Source: Deltaproteobacteria bacterium (GTDB lineage Bacteria > Desulfobacterota > Desulfobacteria > Desulfobacterales > Desulfatibacillaceae). From it: a stretch of 13,263 nucleotides of DNA. A model generated the notes under the pieces. That model searched no databases. It was not told where the DNA came from and worked only from the letters and a program-made list of their open reading frames with translations. The position numbers and the translations under genes were made by a program. The DNA is taken from assembly GCA_021815525.1 (NCBI GenBank), contig JAKAGN010000026.1, positions 1 through 13,263 of the forward strand, in the 5' to 3' direction. Shown piece by piece: positions 6,936 through 13,263 of this stretch (positions are counted from its first letter, which is position 1; every line of letters begins with the position of its first letter).

Positions 6936-7463
6936 ATGGACCGTTCGTACAACGACGACGTGATGGAGGCCGTGGAGAAGGAAAAGGACCAGCTCCTCCA
7001 GCTCGTTGGCTTCATGATCGGCAAGGAGCACTTCGGGGTCAACATCCTCATGGTGCAGGAGATCATCCGCTCGGCCCCCATCACCAAGGTCCCCAACGCC
7101 CCGGACTTCATCGAGGGCGTCATAAATCTTCGCGGGAACATCATTCCCGTAATAGACTTGAGGCAGCGCCTGAATCTGAAGAAGGAGGCCGGTTTCCAGG
7201 AAGGCAACACGCGCATCCTCATCATCAACGTCAGCGGGCGCGTCACGGGCTTCGTGGTGGATGCGGTCTCCAAGGTCCTGAAGGTGCTGGCCTCCGCCAT
7301 CGAGCCGCCCCCCGACATCGTGGTGGCCGGGCTTAAAAGCAAGTACATCGAGGGCGTGTGCGAGATCGACGGCAAGCTTGTGATACTTCTCGATTTCAAC
7401 AAGATCCTCCAGATCAAGGAAATGGCCAAGCTCAAAACCTTCAGCCAGGAAGGCGAGGCCTGA
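6936..7463 (+). CDS. cheW: CheW, coupling protein
   Basis: This 175-residue cytoplasmic adaptor links the receptor tip to the CheA P5 domain in the chemosensory array. It has one CheW/SH3-like double-barrel domain at ~20-165. Typical conserved features are FGVNILMVQEII near the start, INLRGNIIPVIDLRQ (63-77) and the C-terminal GKLVILLDFNKIL. Length is normal for the family. The ATG at 6936 has a strong ribosome site AAGGGAG (6921-6927, spacing 8). An in-frame TTG at 6792 would add 48 low-complexity residues and run through the terminator, so it was rejected. It lies between the receptor and CheY genes and is the only CheW in the window, which suits a single-receptor pathway. Confidence 0.97.
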   Translation: MDRSYNDDVMEAVEKEKDQLLQLVGFMIGKEHFGVNILMVQEIIRSAPITKVPNAPDFIEGVINLRGNIIPVIDLRQRLNLKKEAGFQEGNTRILIINVSGRVTGFVVDAVSKVLKVLASAIEPPPDIVVAGLKSKYIEGVCEIDGKLVILLDFNKILQIKEMAKLKTFSQEGEA

Positions 7464-7475
7464 AAGACGCGGCGT

Positions 7476-7505
7476 CCGGGACCGCAAGGCCTCCGGCGGT
7501 CCCGG
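7476..7505 (+). other. 10-bp perfect hairpin between cheW and the CheY gene
   Basis: CCGGGACCGC (7476-7485) and GCGGTCCCGG (7496-7505) pair perfectly around a 10-nt loop, 12 nt after the cheW stop codon. No T-run follows, so full termination is unlikely. It could be a weak or Rho-linked pause, or a 3'-end stabiliser that sets the ratio of CheW to CheY; this is inference. Confidence 0.5.
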
Positions 7506-7582
7506 GGCGCGCCGGAACGGACGGAGGCCGCGGGCAGGCCAAGGCCTGAAAACGGCGGGGCCGTATGCAGAAAGGTCCGGGA

Positions 7583-7936
7583 ATGGGTAAGCGGGTGCTG
7601 GTTGTGGACGACTCCTCCATGATGAGGAAAATGATCGTGAAGACCCTGAGCGACGGCGGCCACGCCGTGGTGGGGGAGGCCAAGAGCGGCAAGGAGGCCG
7701 TGATCCAGTACAGGGCCTTGAAGCCGGAGGTGGTCACCATGGACATAACCATGCGGGACATGGACGGCTTCGCCGCGGCCCGGGAGATACTGCGTTACGA
7801 CAAGGCCGCCCGGATCATTTTTCTTTCGAACCTGGAGGAGGACAAGTACAGGCAGGAGGTGGAGAAGATCGGAGCCAAGGCCTTCGTGAGCAAGCACGCC
7901 GCGGAGAAAATCCTGACCGTGCTCGAATCACTCTAG
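7583..7936 (+). CDS. cheY: CheY-like single-domain response regulator
   Basis: This 117-residue receiver has no output domain. The active site is complete: D9 and D10 bind metal, D54 is the phospho-acceptor (in VTMDITMRDMDG), S82 replaces the usual Thr, and K104 is the conserved Lys. It is the likely phosphate acceptor from the CheA encoded downstream and the diffusible output of the pathway. The ATG at 7583 was preferred because AAAGG lies a suitable distance upstream and the protein then starts MGKRVLVVDDS, as is usual. An ATG at 7565 would add only six residues and has a weaker site. It starts 119 nt after cheW and ends 22 nt before the next gene. Whether it drives a flagellar switch, pili or another target cannot be read from the sequence. 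Confidence 0.93.
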   Translation: MGKRVLVVDDSSMMRKMIVKTLSDGGHAVVGEAKSGKEAVIQYRALKPEVVTMDITMRDMDGFAAAREILRYDKAARIIFLSNLEEDKYRQEVEKIGAKAFVSKHAAEKILTVLESL

Positions 7937-7958
7937 GGCGAGGGGGCTTCGGTTTCCC

Positions 7959-8489
7959 ATGAGGGACGAAAAACGCCGGAAAGCGATTCTCGCGGGCTGG
8001 TGCCTCGCCATGACGGCGGGGCTAGCCGGCCTCTTCTGCGCGGCCTGCGCCGCTGGCTACGTAGCGTTTTCGATCCTTTTATTCCTGCTCCTCGCGGTTT
8101 TCGTGGCGGGAGCGGCCGCGTTCTACATGGGCTGGTTCCGGCCCGTTCACCGGACGCTCGCGGTGGTGAAGGAAATGGCGGACGGATGCTTCGGAAGCAC
8201 TGCTCCCGACACCGACCTGGGGGAGGCCGTCAACCAGGTGAGCGTCAACACCCAGGAGGCCTTTCTCCTGGTTTGGAACCACGGCGCGGACGCGGCGCGG
8301 GCCGCGGAGAAGGCCAGGGCGTCGGCCAATGTCGCGGCGGAGGTCCTCGAGGCGCTGGAGGGCGTCGAAAAGGCGCTTTCCGGGATCCGGGAGGTCATAA
8401 CCTCTTTCGGCTTCTACGGCGTAAGGCTGGGCGATTCGGAAGGCGCCTGCCATGATCCGGGGCCCGGCGTTTTTTCGGAGCATGAGTGA
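7959..8489 (+). CDS. Small two-TM protein with HAMP-like cytoplasmic helix, unrecognised family
   Basis: This 176-residue protein has a positively charged N-terminus (DEKRRK), then two hydrophobic segments at ~9-32 and ~34-57 joined by a very short turn. The charge pattern places both ends in the cytoplasm. Just after TM2, WFRPVHRTLAVVKEMADG followed by DTDLGEAVNQVSVNTQ resembles the two helices of a HAMP domain, and a predicted Ala-rich helix continues to ~150. There is no periplasmic sensor, no receptor signalling tip and no kinase motif. I cannot assign a family. It starts 22 nt after the CheY stop codon and precedes CheA, so it probably belongs to the pathway, perhaps as a membrane anchor or a modulator that packs with the receptor; this is inference. 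The ATG at 7959 has an AGGGGG site about 12 nt upstream. The codon use and GC content look like those of its neighbours. Confidence 0.82.
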   Translation: MRDEKRRKAILAGWCLAMTAGLAGLFCAACAAGYVAFSILLFLLLAVFVAGAAAFYMGWFRPVHRTLAVVKEMADGCFGSTAPDTDLGEAVNQVSVNTQEAFLLVWNHGADAARAAEKARASANVAAEVLEALEGVEKALSGIREVITSFGFYGVRLGDSEGACHDPGPGVFSEHE

Positions 8490-8558
8490 TCTCCATGAGG
8501 GCGCGGATGGGGCGCCTTAAAAGAGCCCGGACCTTTTTCGGGCAATATGCCATACGCT

Positions 8559-8570
8559 GCAAGGCCTTGC
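8559..8570. promoter_or_regulatory. Perfect 12-bp palindrome in the cheA upstream region
   Basis: GCAAGGCCTTGC (8559-8570) is its own reverse complement. It lies in the 199-bp gap before cheA, about 120 bp upstream of the start codon. It could be a dimeric-regulator operator; there is no other support. No good -35/-10 or -24/-12 promoter was found in this gap. Confidence 0.3.
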
Positions 8571-8608
8571 GCTTTGCGCGTGAAAAATGAAAAAACCGGA
8601 AATATTGG

Positions 8609-8626
8609 TTTTGGAGCGTGCCAAAA
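8609..8626. promoter_or_regulatory. Shared palindromic motif, candidate operator before cheA
   Basis: TTTTGG (8609-8614) and CCAAAA (8621-8626) flank a 6-nt spacer. The full 18-bp sequence TTTTGGAGCGTGCCAAAA matches 915-932 (TTCTGGACCGTTCCAAAA) at 15 of 18 positions, spacer included. It ends 62 nt before the cheA start. A match that includes the spacer between two regulatory gaps suggests a common DNA-binding protein, possibly the sigma-54 activator. No sigma-54 promoter is seen downstream of this copy. Confidence 0.5.
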
Positions 8627-8688
8627 AGTAGCGCCGAACGACATCGCCAAGGGGCGGTGCGGCCAAAGTCCACCGAAGGGAGTCTGAC

Positions 8689-11600
8689 ATGGCGGATCCT
8701 TCCCTGTTTCAGGATTTCATCCCCGAGGCCCTGGAGGCCCTGGAGGAAATGGAGGCGGGGCTCCTCGCGCTGGAGGCCCGGCCCGGAAGCAAGCAGGTGA
8801 TAAACACCATCTTCCGTTCGGCCCACACCATCAAGGGCTCGGCGGAGTATCTGGGGCTCGATCGCCTGTCCACCCTGGCCCACAAGCTGGAAAGCCTCCT
8901 CGAGATGTTCCGCCACGGGGATCGGACCCCCGACGGCGAAACCGTGGACATCCTCATGGCGGGCAAGGACCGCATGGTGCGGCTCGTGGGGGACCTTTCG
9001 GAGAGCCGGGAGGAGAAGACCCCGGTGGACGACCTCCTCGGCCGCCTGGACGCCCTCGCCGACGCGCCAGCGGCCCCCAGGCCAAGGCCCGGCGCGGCCG
9101 GCCCGAAGAAGCCGGCCGGCAAGACGCAGCCCGGGAAAGCCGCCCCGCCCCCCGAGGAGGAGCTGACGGCTTCCCCCATGGACGATCTTGGCGAGCTGGA
9201 CTCGCTCCTGGACGACGACGTGACCGCCCCCGCCGCGGAGCCGCCGGCCGCGCTGGCTCGGTCGGAGGCTGACCTCGTCCGGGCAGCGGACGCGCAATCC
9301 GTCAAGGACGCCATGGCCGAGATGGACGCCTTCGCCACCCTGGAGGAGGAGTACGACAAGGAGCTTTTCTCCATTTTCGAGGAGCACCTTTCCGAGCAGC
9401 TGGGCCTTTTGTCGGAGAGCCTGTCGATCCTGGCCGCGGGCCCGAAGAATGCCGATGAGTGCCTAAGGGCCCTGGACATCCTGGAGGCCCTGAAGTCCTC
9501 GGCCGGTTACATGGATTACCAGAAGCTTTCGGCCCTCTACGACGAGTGGCGGGCCGCGGTGGAGGGCTTCCGCCTGGCCTTTCCCCGCCAGGACCCCTTG
9601 GGCGTGAAGGTGGTGAGGGTGCAGGCCGAGACCCTGCTCGCCCGGGCCGGGGAGGTCCGCGCCGAGGCCCCCGGAGAGGAGCCCGGGGAGGCGTCGGAGG
9701 GCGAGGACCTGGCCTTGCTGGTGGGCGCCGCCGTGGCGGAGCCGCCGGTGGAGCCGCTCTTCCCGCCCGGGCCGGAGCCTCTGACGGCCGGCGAGTCCTT
9801 CCTTTTCGAGGAGGCGGCCCCGGTCCCCCCGGCGGCGGATCAGGCCCACCAGGGGCTTTTCGACGAGCTGGACGGCGTTTTCGATCATTCCAGGACAAGC
9901 CCTCCGAGCGAGCTTGCCGTTTCCGATCCCTTCGCGGAAGACCTTGAGGAAAGCCTGTCGCGCGGGGCCGCGGTCCCTCCACGGACTCCCACCCCAAAAA
10001 AGTCCACTCCCGCGGCGCTCGGCGACAGGTCTCAACCCGGCCCGGAGGCTGGCCCCCCCATGAGCCCGCCTCCGGCCTCCCGGGTGGGGAAGGCCCCCAA
10101 GGCGCCGAAGGCCCCGGCCGTCCCCAAGGCTCCGGCGCCCGAGCCGCTGGAGGAGCCCGCGGCGGCAGCCCCGGTTCCGCCCGAGCCAACGGCGGCGAAG
10201 GCCTTGGAGGCCGCCCCGGCTCCGCCCGCCGTGGAGGCTGCTCCCGCGCCCCAGGCCCGGCCCGAGGCCCCGAAAGACGCCCAGGCTGCTTCCGCGCCGG
10301 AGGGGGCTCCGGAGAGGGATGCGGTTTCGGATTTCGCCCACGACGAGCTCGTCGCCGAGCGCCTGGCCAAGCAGAGCCTGCGGGTGGACGCCGGCAAGGT
10401 GGACAAGCTCATGAACCAGGTGGGCGAGCTTGTGGTGAGCCGCGCATCCTACGCGCAGCTTTACTACGACATGCGGCAGTTCCAGCAGCGCCTCCACGAG
10501 CTTCGCATGGATTCCAAGGAGCTGAAGTGGGTCCGGGAGCTCACCTTCCGCCTGTCGGAGGCCACCGTGGCCCTCGGGCGCGTCGCCAACGACCTTCAGG
10601 AAGGCGTGATGAAGGTCCGGATGCTTCCCATCTCCCAGCTCTTCAACCGCTACCCGCGGCTCGTCCGCGACCTCGCCCACGACACCGGCAAGAAGGTCCA
10701 CCTGGAGGTGCGGGGCGAGGAGACCGAGCTTGACAAGATGGTGATCGAGGAGATCGCCAACCCCTTGGTCCACATCATAAGGAACGCCGTGGACCACGGC
10801 ATCGAGACGGTTCCGGAGCGGCTGGCGGCCGGCAAGCCCGAAACGGCGGTTGTGAAGCTGGCGTCCTACCACGAGTCGAACCACGTGGTGGTGGAGATAT
10901 CCGACGACGGCCGGGGCATCGACCTCGACCGAATCCGCGAGACGGCCCTCACGAAAGGCTTCGCCACCCGCGAGGAGCTTGACCGCATGTCCGCCCGCGA
11001 GCTTACCTCCCTCATAATGAAGCCGGGCTTCTCCACGGCCGTTTCCGTCACCAGGACCTCCGGCCGCGGCGTGGGCATGGACGTGGTGAAGAAGAACATA
11101 GAAAAATTGAACGGCACCGTGGAGATAGAGTCCAGGCCGGGCCAGGGAACCCGCGTCCGGATCAAGATACCCTTGACGCTCGCCATCATCCAGGCTCTTC
11201 TGGTGAGGGTGGGCAAGGAAATCTTCACGCTGCCGCTGTCGGTCGTGGAGGAGACCCTTTCCGCGGCGGTCCCGGAAATCGCCACCATCGAGGGCATGGA
11301 GGTGATACAGCTTAGGGACCGGGTGCTGCCGCTCTTGAGGCTCACGGACATCTTCCACATAAAATCCAGCAACACGGAGAACCGGAAGATATTCGTGGTG
11401 GTGGTAAACACGGGCATGAGGGACGTGGGGCTCGTGGTGGACTCCCTGATCGGCCAGGAAGAGGTGGTGATAAAGCCCCTGGTGGACTATCTCCAGGAGA
11501 ACTGCGGCTTTTCCGGGGCCACCATACTGGGCGACGGGCGCATCTCCCTCATCCTGGACGTTTACCAGATGGTGAACCTGTCCCTCGCGCGGATGAGCGC

Positions 11601-11700
11601 GGTCCGGAGCTTTCTCGGCCCCGGCTGGCAGGCCGGCGCGGACGCCGCGGCCGGCGCAATCGAAGCGGACGCCGCCGAGAGCGACGCCGCCATTCACTGA
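8689..11700 (+). CDS. cheA: CheA histidine kinase with a second, degenerate HPt domain
   Basis: This 1003-residue kinase autophosphorylates on its HPt (P1) histidine and donates phosphate to CheY-type receivers. Residues 1-105 are a canonical HPt with phospho-His 46 in RSAHTIKGSA. Residues ~215-322 form a second HPt-like fold, but its motif reads ILEALKSSAGY and Glu 266 occupies the His position. A Pro/Ala-rich linker follows (~325-550, with KAPKAPKAP-type repeats). P3 dimerisation starts near 562 (QSLRVDAGKVDKLMNQVGEL). The P4 catalytic domain has the N-box HIIRNAVDHG (695-704), G1 DDGRGID (739-745) and G2 GRGVGMD (792-798). P5, the CheW-like regulatory domain, spans ~820-965. I see no standard P2; the second HPt takes that place. 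It is much longer than E. coli CheA (654). The ATG at 8689 has AAGGGAG at spacing 6. The tail after P5 is Ala-rich with no fused receiver. Confidence 0.97.
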   Translation: MADPSLFQDFIPEALEALEEMEAGLLALEARPGSKQVINTIFRSAHTIKGSAEYLGLDRLSTLAHKLESLLEMFRHGDRTPDGETVDILMAGKDRMVRLVGDLSESREEKTPVDDLLGRLDALADAPAAPRPRPGAAGPKKPAGKTQPGKAAPPPEEELTASPMDDLGELDSLLDDDVTAPAAEPPAALARSEADLVRAADAQSVKDAMAEMDAFATLEEEYDKELFSIFEEHLSEQLGLLSESLSILAAGPKNADECLRALDILEALKSSAGYMDYQKLSALYDEWRAAVEGFRLAFPRQDPLGVKVVRVQAETLLARAGEVRAEAPGEEPGEASEGEDLALLVGAAVAEPPVEPLFPPGPEPLTAGESFLFEEAAPVPPAADQAHQGLFDELDGVFDHSRTSPPSELAVSDPFAEDLEESLSRGAAVPPRTPTPKKSTPAALGDRSQPGPEAGPPMSPPPASRVGKAPKAPKAPAVPKAPAPEPLEEPAAAAPVPPEPTAAKALEAAPAPPAVEAAPAPQARPEAPKDAQAASAPEGAPERDAVSDFAHDELVAERLAKQSLRVDAGKVDKLMNQVGELVVSRASYAQLYYDMRQFQQRLHELRMDSKELKWVRELTFRLSEATVALGRVANDLQEGVMKVRMLPISQLFNRYPRLVRDLAHDTGKKVHLEVRGEETELDKMVIEEIANPLVHIIRNAVDHGIETVPERLAAGKPETAVVKLASYHESNHVVVEISDDGRGIDLDRIRETALTKGFATREELDRMSARELTSLIMKPGFSTAVSVTRTSGRGVGMDVVKKNIEKLNGTVEIESRPGQGTRVRIKIPLTLAIIQALLVRVGKEIFTLPLSVVEETLSAAVPEIATIEGMEVIQLRDRVLPLLRLTDIFHIKSSNTENRKIFVVVVNTGMRDVGLVVDSLIGQEEVVIKPLVDYLQENCGFSGATILGDGRISLILDVYQMVNLSLARMSAVRSFLGPGWQAGADAAAGAIEADAAESDAAIH

Positions 11701-11755
11701 CAGGAGACCCAGGGGCTCCCCCGGCCGCGCCGGCGGGACGGCCCCGGGCGGCGGG

Positions 11756-13159
11756 GTGGCCGTGACGAATTCGTTCCTCGTGGAACTTATCTGCATCTGC
11801 TGCGCCTCGGGCATCAGCACGGCCGTTGTCGTTAGCCACGGGGGCGAGGAGGGAGCCATCTACGTCAGGGACGGCGAGCTGGTTCACGCGGAGTGCGGCG
11901 GGCTTGAGGGCGAGGAGGCCCTGGCGGAGATAATTTCCTGGGAGTACTGCATGTTCGAGACCCAGGGCTATCCGCCGGGCGTCACCCCCACCATCTCGCG
12001 CTCCTGGCTTGAAATCCTGGCCCCCCACGCCGCCGGCGCCGATTCTGCCTGCGTCAAGGCTCCGGAAAGGCGCCTCAAGGTGCTGGTGGTGGACGACTCG
12101 GCCATGATGCGCCGGGCCATCTCGGACATAGTGGCCGCCGAGCCCGACATGGAGGTGGCGGCAAGCGCGAAAAACGGCGAGGAGGCCCTGGCCAGAATCA
12201 AGGAGCTTGCGCCGGACATAATCACGCTGGACGTCAACATGCCGGTGATGGACGGCTCCACCGCCATCAAGCACATAATGATACGGAAGCCCTGTCCGGT
12301 GGTCATCATCTCCAACACCGACCGTAAGGCGGTGGGAAACATCATGGACTTCCTCATTCTTGTGGCCGTGGATTTCGTGGCCAAGCCGGCCCGCAGCGGA
12401 AAGGTGACCCGCCAGGCCGAGCGCATAGCGGGGAAGATCCGGGCCGCGGCCGCGGCCGACACCAGGCTCATGACCCGCTTCAAGACGCCCGCTCCGCTTC
12501 CGGCGCCCGCGGAGCGGGACGAGCCGCGCGAGCCAGCCCTCAGCCCGGCGCTGCTCCTTTCCGGTCCGGGCGGCCACGCCGAGTGGTTCAAGCTGGTCAC
12601 GGGGCTGCCGGCGGATTTTCCCGGCTGCCTCGTGGTGCTGCAGGGAATGCCGGCCGAGTTCTCGGAGGCCCTGGCCGAGTTCACGGCCGCCCGGAGCAGG
12701 GCGCCGGTAAGGCCTCTTTCGGGGGAAACCCCTCTGGTTTCGGGCGCTTGCTACATAGGAGCCCTGGAGGCCCCCCCGTCCGTCAGGAACCGCCGGGGGG
12801 GCCTGGTGCTGGCCGCGGGCGACCCAGCGCCGGCCGCGGACCCGCAAAAAGCCCTCAACGAGCTAGTGGAGGGTCTTTCCGGGGCGGCCTCCGGGCCCGT
12901 CCTGGCGGCCATTCTTTCCGGCGCGGGCGGGGCCGGGCTTGCGCCGGGGCTCTCCAGGCTGCGGGAGCGGGGCGGCCGGGTGATCCTCCAGAAGATCGAC
13001 ACCTGCATGGTGGGAGGGCCGCCGGCGGAAATCCGGGACCTGGGCCTGGCCGATCTCGAGGTGAAGGGCGAGGCCTTGGCCGGGGCGGTCATGGAGCACG
13101 CGGCGGGCCGCGCCGGCTCCGGCCCGGAGGACGCCGCCGAGTTGGACTGGCTCATATGA
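11756..13159 (+). CDS. PATAN-REC-CheB-like fusion with inactive methylesterase domain
   Basis: This 467-residue protein has a PATAN/DUF4388 domain (~5-95: GAIYVRDGELVHAECGGLEGEEAL) and a receiver (~105-215) with D113, D114, phospho-acceptor D159, S186 and K210. The receiver's CheB-type end reads AVDFVAKP. A C-terminal domain (~262-445) follows the CheB methylesterase fold over its whole length (GLPADFPGCLVVLQGMP; GACYIGALEAP; GPVLAAILSGAGGAG). All three catalytic-triad positions appear lost. The nucleophile motif GASTGG reads LSGPGG with Gly 270 at the Ser position, QHMP reads QGMP (Gly 297 for His), and GMGADG reads GAGGAG (Ala 393 for Asp). It should therefore not demethylate receptors and is better seen as a phospho-regulated scaffold. 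The GTG at 11756 is the first possible start; GTG 11762 is an alternative. The ribosome site is weak, and it begins 55 nt after cheA. Domain calls are firm; loss of activity is inferred. Confidence 0.9.
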   Translation: MAVTNSFLVELICICCASGISTAVVVSHGGEEGAIYVRDGELVHAECGGLEGEEALAEIISWEYCMFETQGYPPGVTPTISRSWLEILAPHAAGADSACVKAPERRLKVLVVDDSAMMRRAISDIVAAEPDMEVAASAKNGEEALARIKELAPDIITLDVNMPVMDGSTAIKHIMIRKPCPVVIISNTDRKAVGNIMDFLILVAVDFVAKPARSGKVTRQAERIAGKIRAAAAADTRLMTRFKTPAPLPAPAERDEPREPALSPALLLSGPGGHAEWFKLVTGLPADFPGCLVVLQGMPAEFSEALAEFTAARSRAPVRPLSGETPLVSGACYIGALEAPPSVRNRRGGLVLAAGDPAPAADPQKALNELVEGLSGAASGPVLAAILSGAGGAGLAPGLSRLRERGGRVILQKIDTCMVGGPPAEIRDLGLADLEVKGEALAGAVMEHAAGRAGSGPEDAAELDWLI

Positions 13160-13178
13160 AGCCGAATGCAGTCAAGCA

Positions 13179-13209
13179 CCTTTCCAATACTTGAAGTGTT
13201 TTGGAAAGG
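13179..13209 (+). terminator. Hairpin after the CheB-like gene
   Basis: CCTTTCCAA (13179-13187) pairs perfectly with TTGGAAAGG (13201-13209), with a 13-nt loop. It lies 19 nt after the stop codon. A purine tract, not a T-run, follows on the + strand, so it is a doubtful intrinsic terminator. Its arms contain TTCCAA and TTTTGGA, the half-sites of the motif discussed at 915-932, so an operator role for a downstream gene is also possible. Confidence 0.42.
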
Positions 13210-13235
13210 GAGAGAGGGGGTGCGGGTAGGGGAGG

Positions 13236-13263
13236 GAAAACCTTTTATTCATAAAAGGTTTTC
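13236..13263. terminator. Perfect 13-bp inverted repeat at the window end, terminator-like
   Basis: GAAAACCTTTTAT (13236-13248) and ATAAAAGGTTTTC (13251-13263) are exact reverse complements with a 2-nt loop. The A4/T4 runs at the outer edges make it suitable as a bidirectional intrinsic terminator for the che operon. The sequence beyond is cut off, so any following T-run cannot be seen. Confidence 0.6.

Noticed and set aside
8563..8577. Possible sigma-54 promoter before cheA (GG...TTTGC)
   Set aside because: GG and GC are 11 nt apart rather than 10, and sigma-54 promoters tolerate spacing changes poorly.
9463..11859. Very long open frame on the minus strand opposite cheA (and a similar one at 4416-6143 opposite the receptor)
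   Set aside because: The sense strand encodes clear CheA and receptor domains. The antisense frames are His/Gly/Leu-rich with no domains, as expected for shadows in high-GC DNA that avoids stop codons.
1..13263. tRNA, rRNA, CRISPR array, transposase or phage genes
   Set aside because: I saw no regularly spaced direct repeats, no cloverleaf or rRNA-like sequence, and no transposase, integrase or phage protein motifs in any frame.

Overview
The window is a high-GC (about two thirds G+C by eye) stretch of a chemosensory gene cluster. All ten supported genes lie on the + strand. Two clear sigma-54 (-24/-12) promoters, a sigma-54 activator at the left edge, and the abundance of receiver, PATAN (DUF4388), Roadblock and PilZ domains suggest a delta-proteobacterium in the wide sense (Desulfobacterota or Myxococcota). 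That placement is inference from gene content; no phylogenetic marker is present.

Layout. (1) Positions 2-901 hold the 3' part of a sigma-54-dependent activator (AAA+ core and Fis-type HTH), truncated by the window edge. (2) Positions 902-1155 hold an inverted repeat and a consensus sigma-54 promoter. (3) Positions 1156-3882 look like one operon of signalling modules: a receiver-histidine kinase hybrid, a receiver-PATAN-Roadblock protein and a PilZ (c-di-GMP) protein. (4) Positions 3883-4412 are a 530-bp non-coding region. It begins with a 164-bp imperfect palindrome with perfect 18-bp ends and ends with a second sigma-54 promoter. (5) Positions 4413-6788 encode a transmembrane chemoreceptor, followed by a strong intrinsic terminator. 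(6) Positions 6936-13159 encode CheW, a CheY-like regulator, a small membrane protein with a HAMP-like helix, a large CheA, and a PATAN-REC-CheB-like fusion. Inverted repeats, one of them terminator-like, close the window.

How the parts fit. Receptor, CheW, CheA and CheY form a minimal signalling core. The adaptation side is unusual: no CheR or CheD is present in the window, the receptor lacks a CheR-docking tail, and the CheB-like domain has lost all three catalytic-triad residues. CheA carries a second HPt domain with Glu in place of the phospho-accepting His. Two PATAN proteins, one with a Roadblock domain, and a PilZ protein suggest an output to pili, surface motility or c-di-GMP rather than to a flagellar switch. 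That output is inferred, not shown. The most noteworthy result is this possibly undescribed chemosensory system with a pseudo-CheB and tandem HPt CheA, apparently under sigma-54 control.
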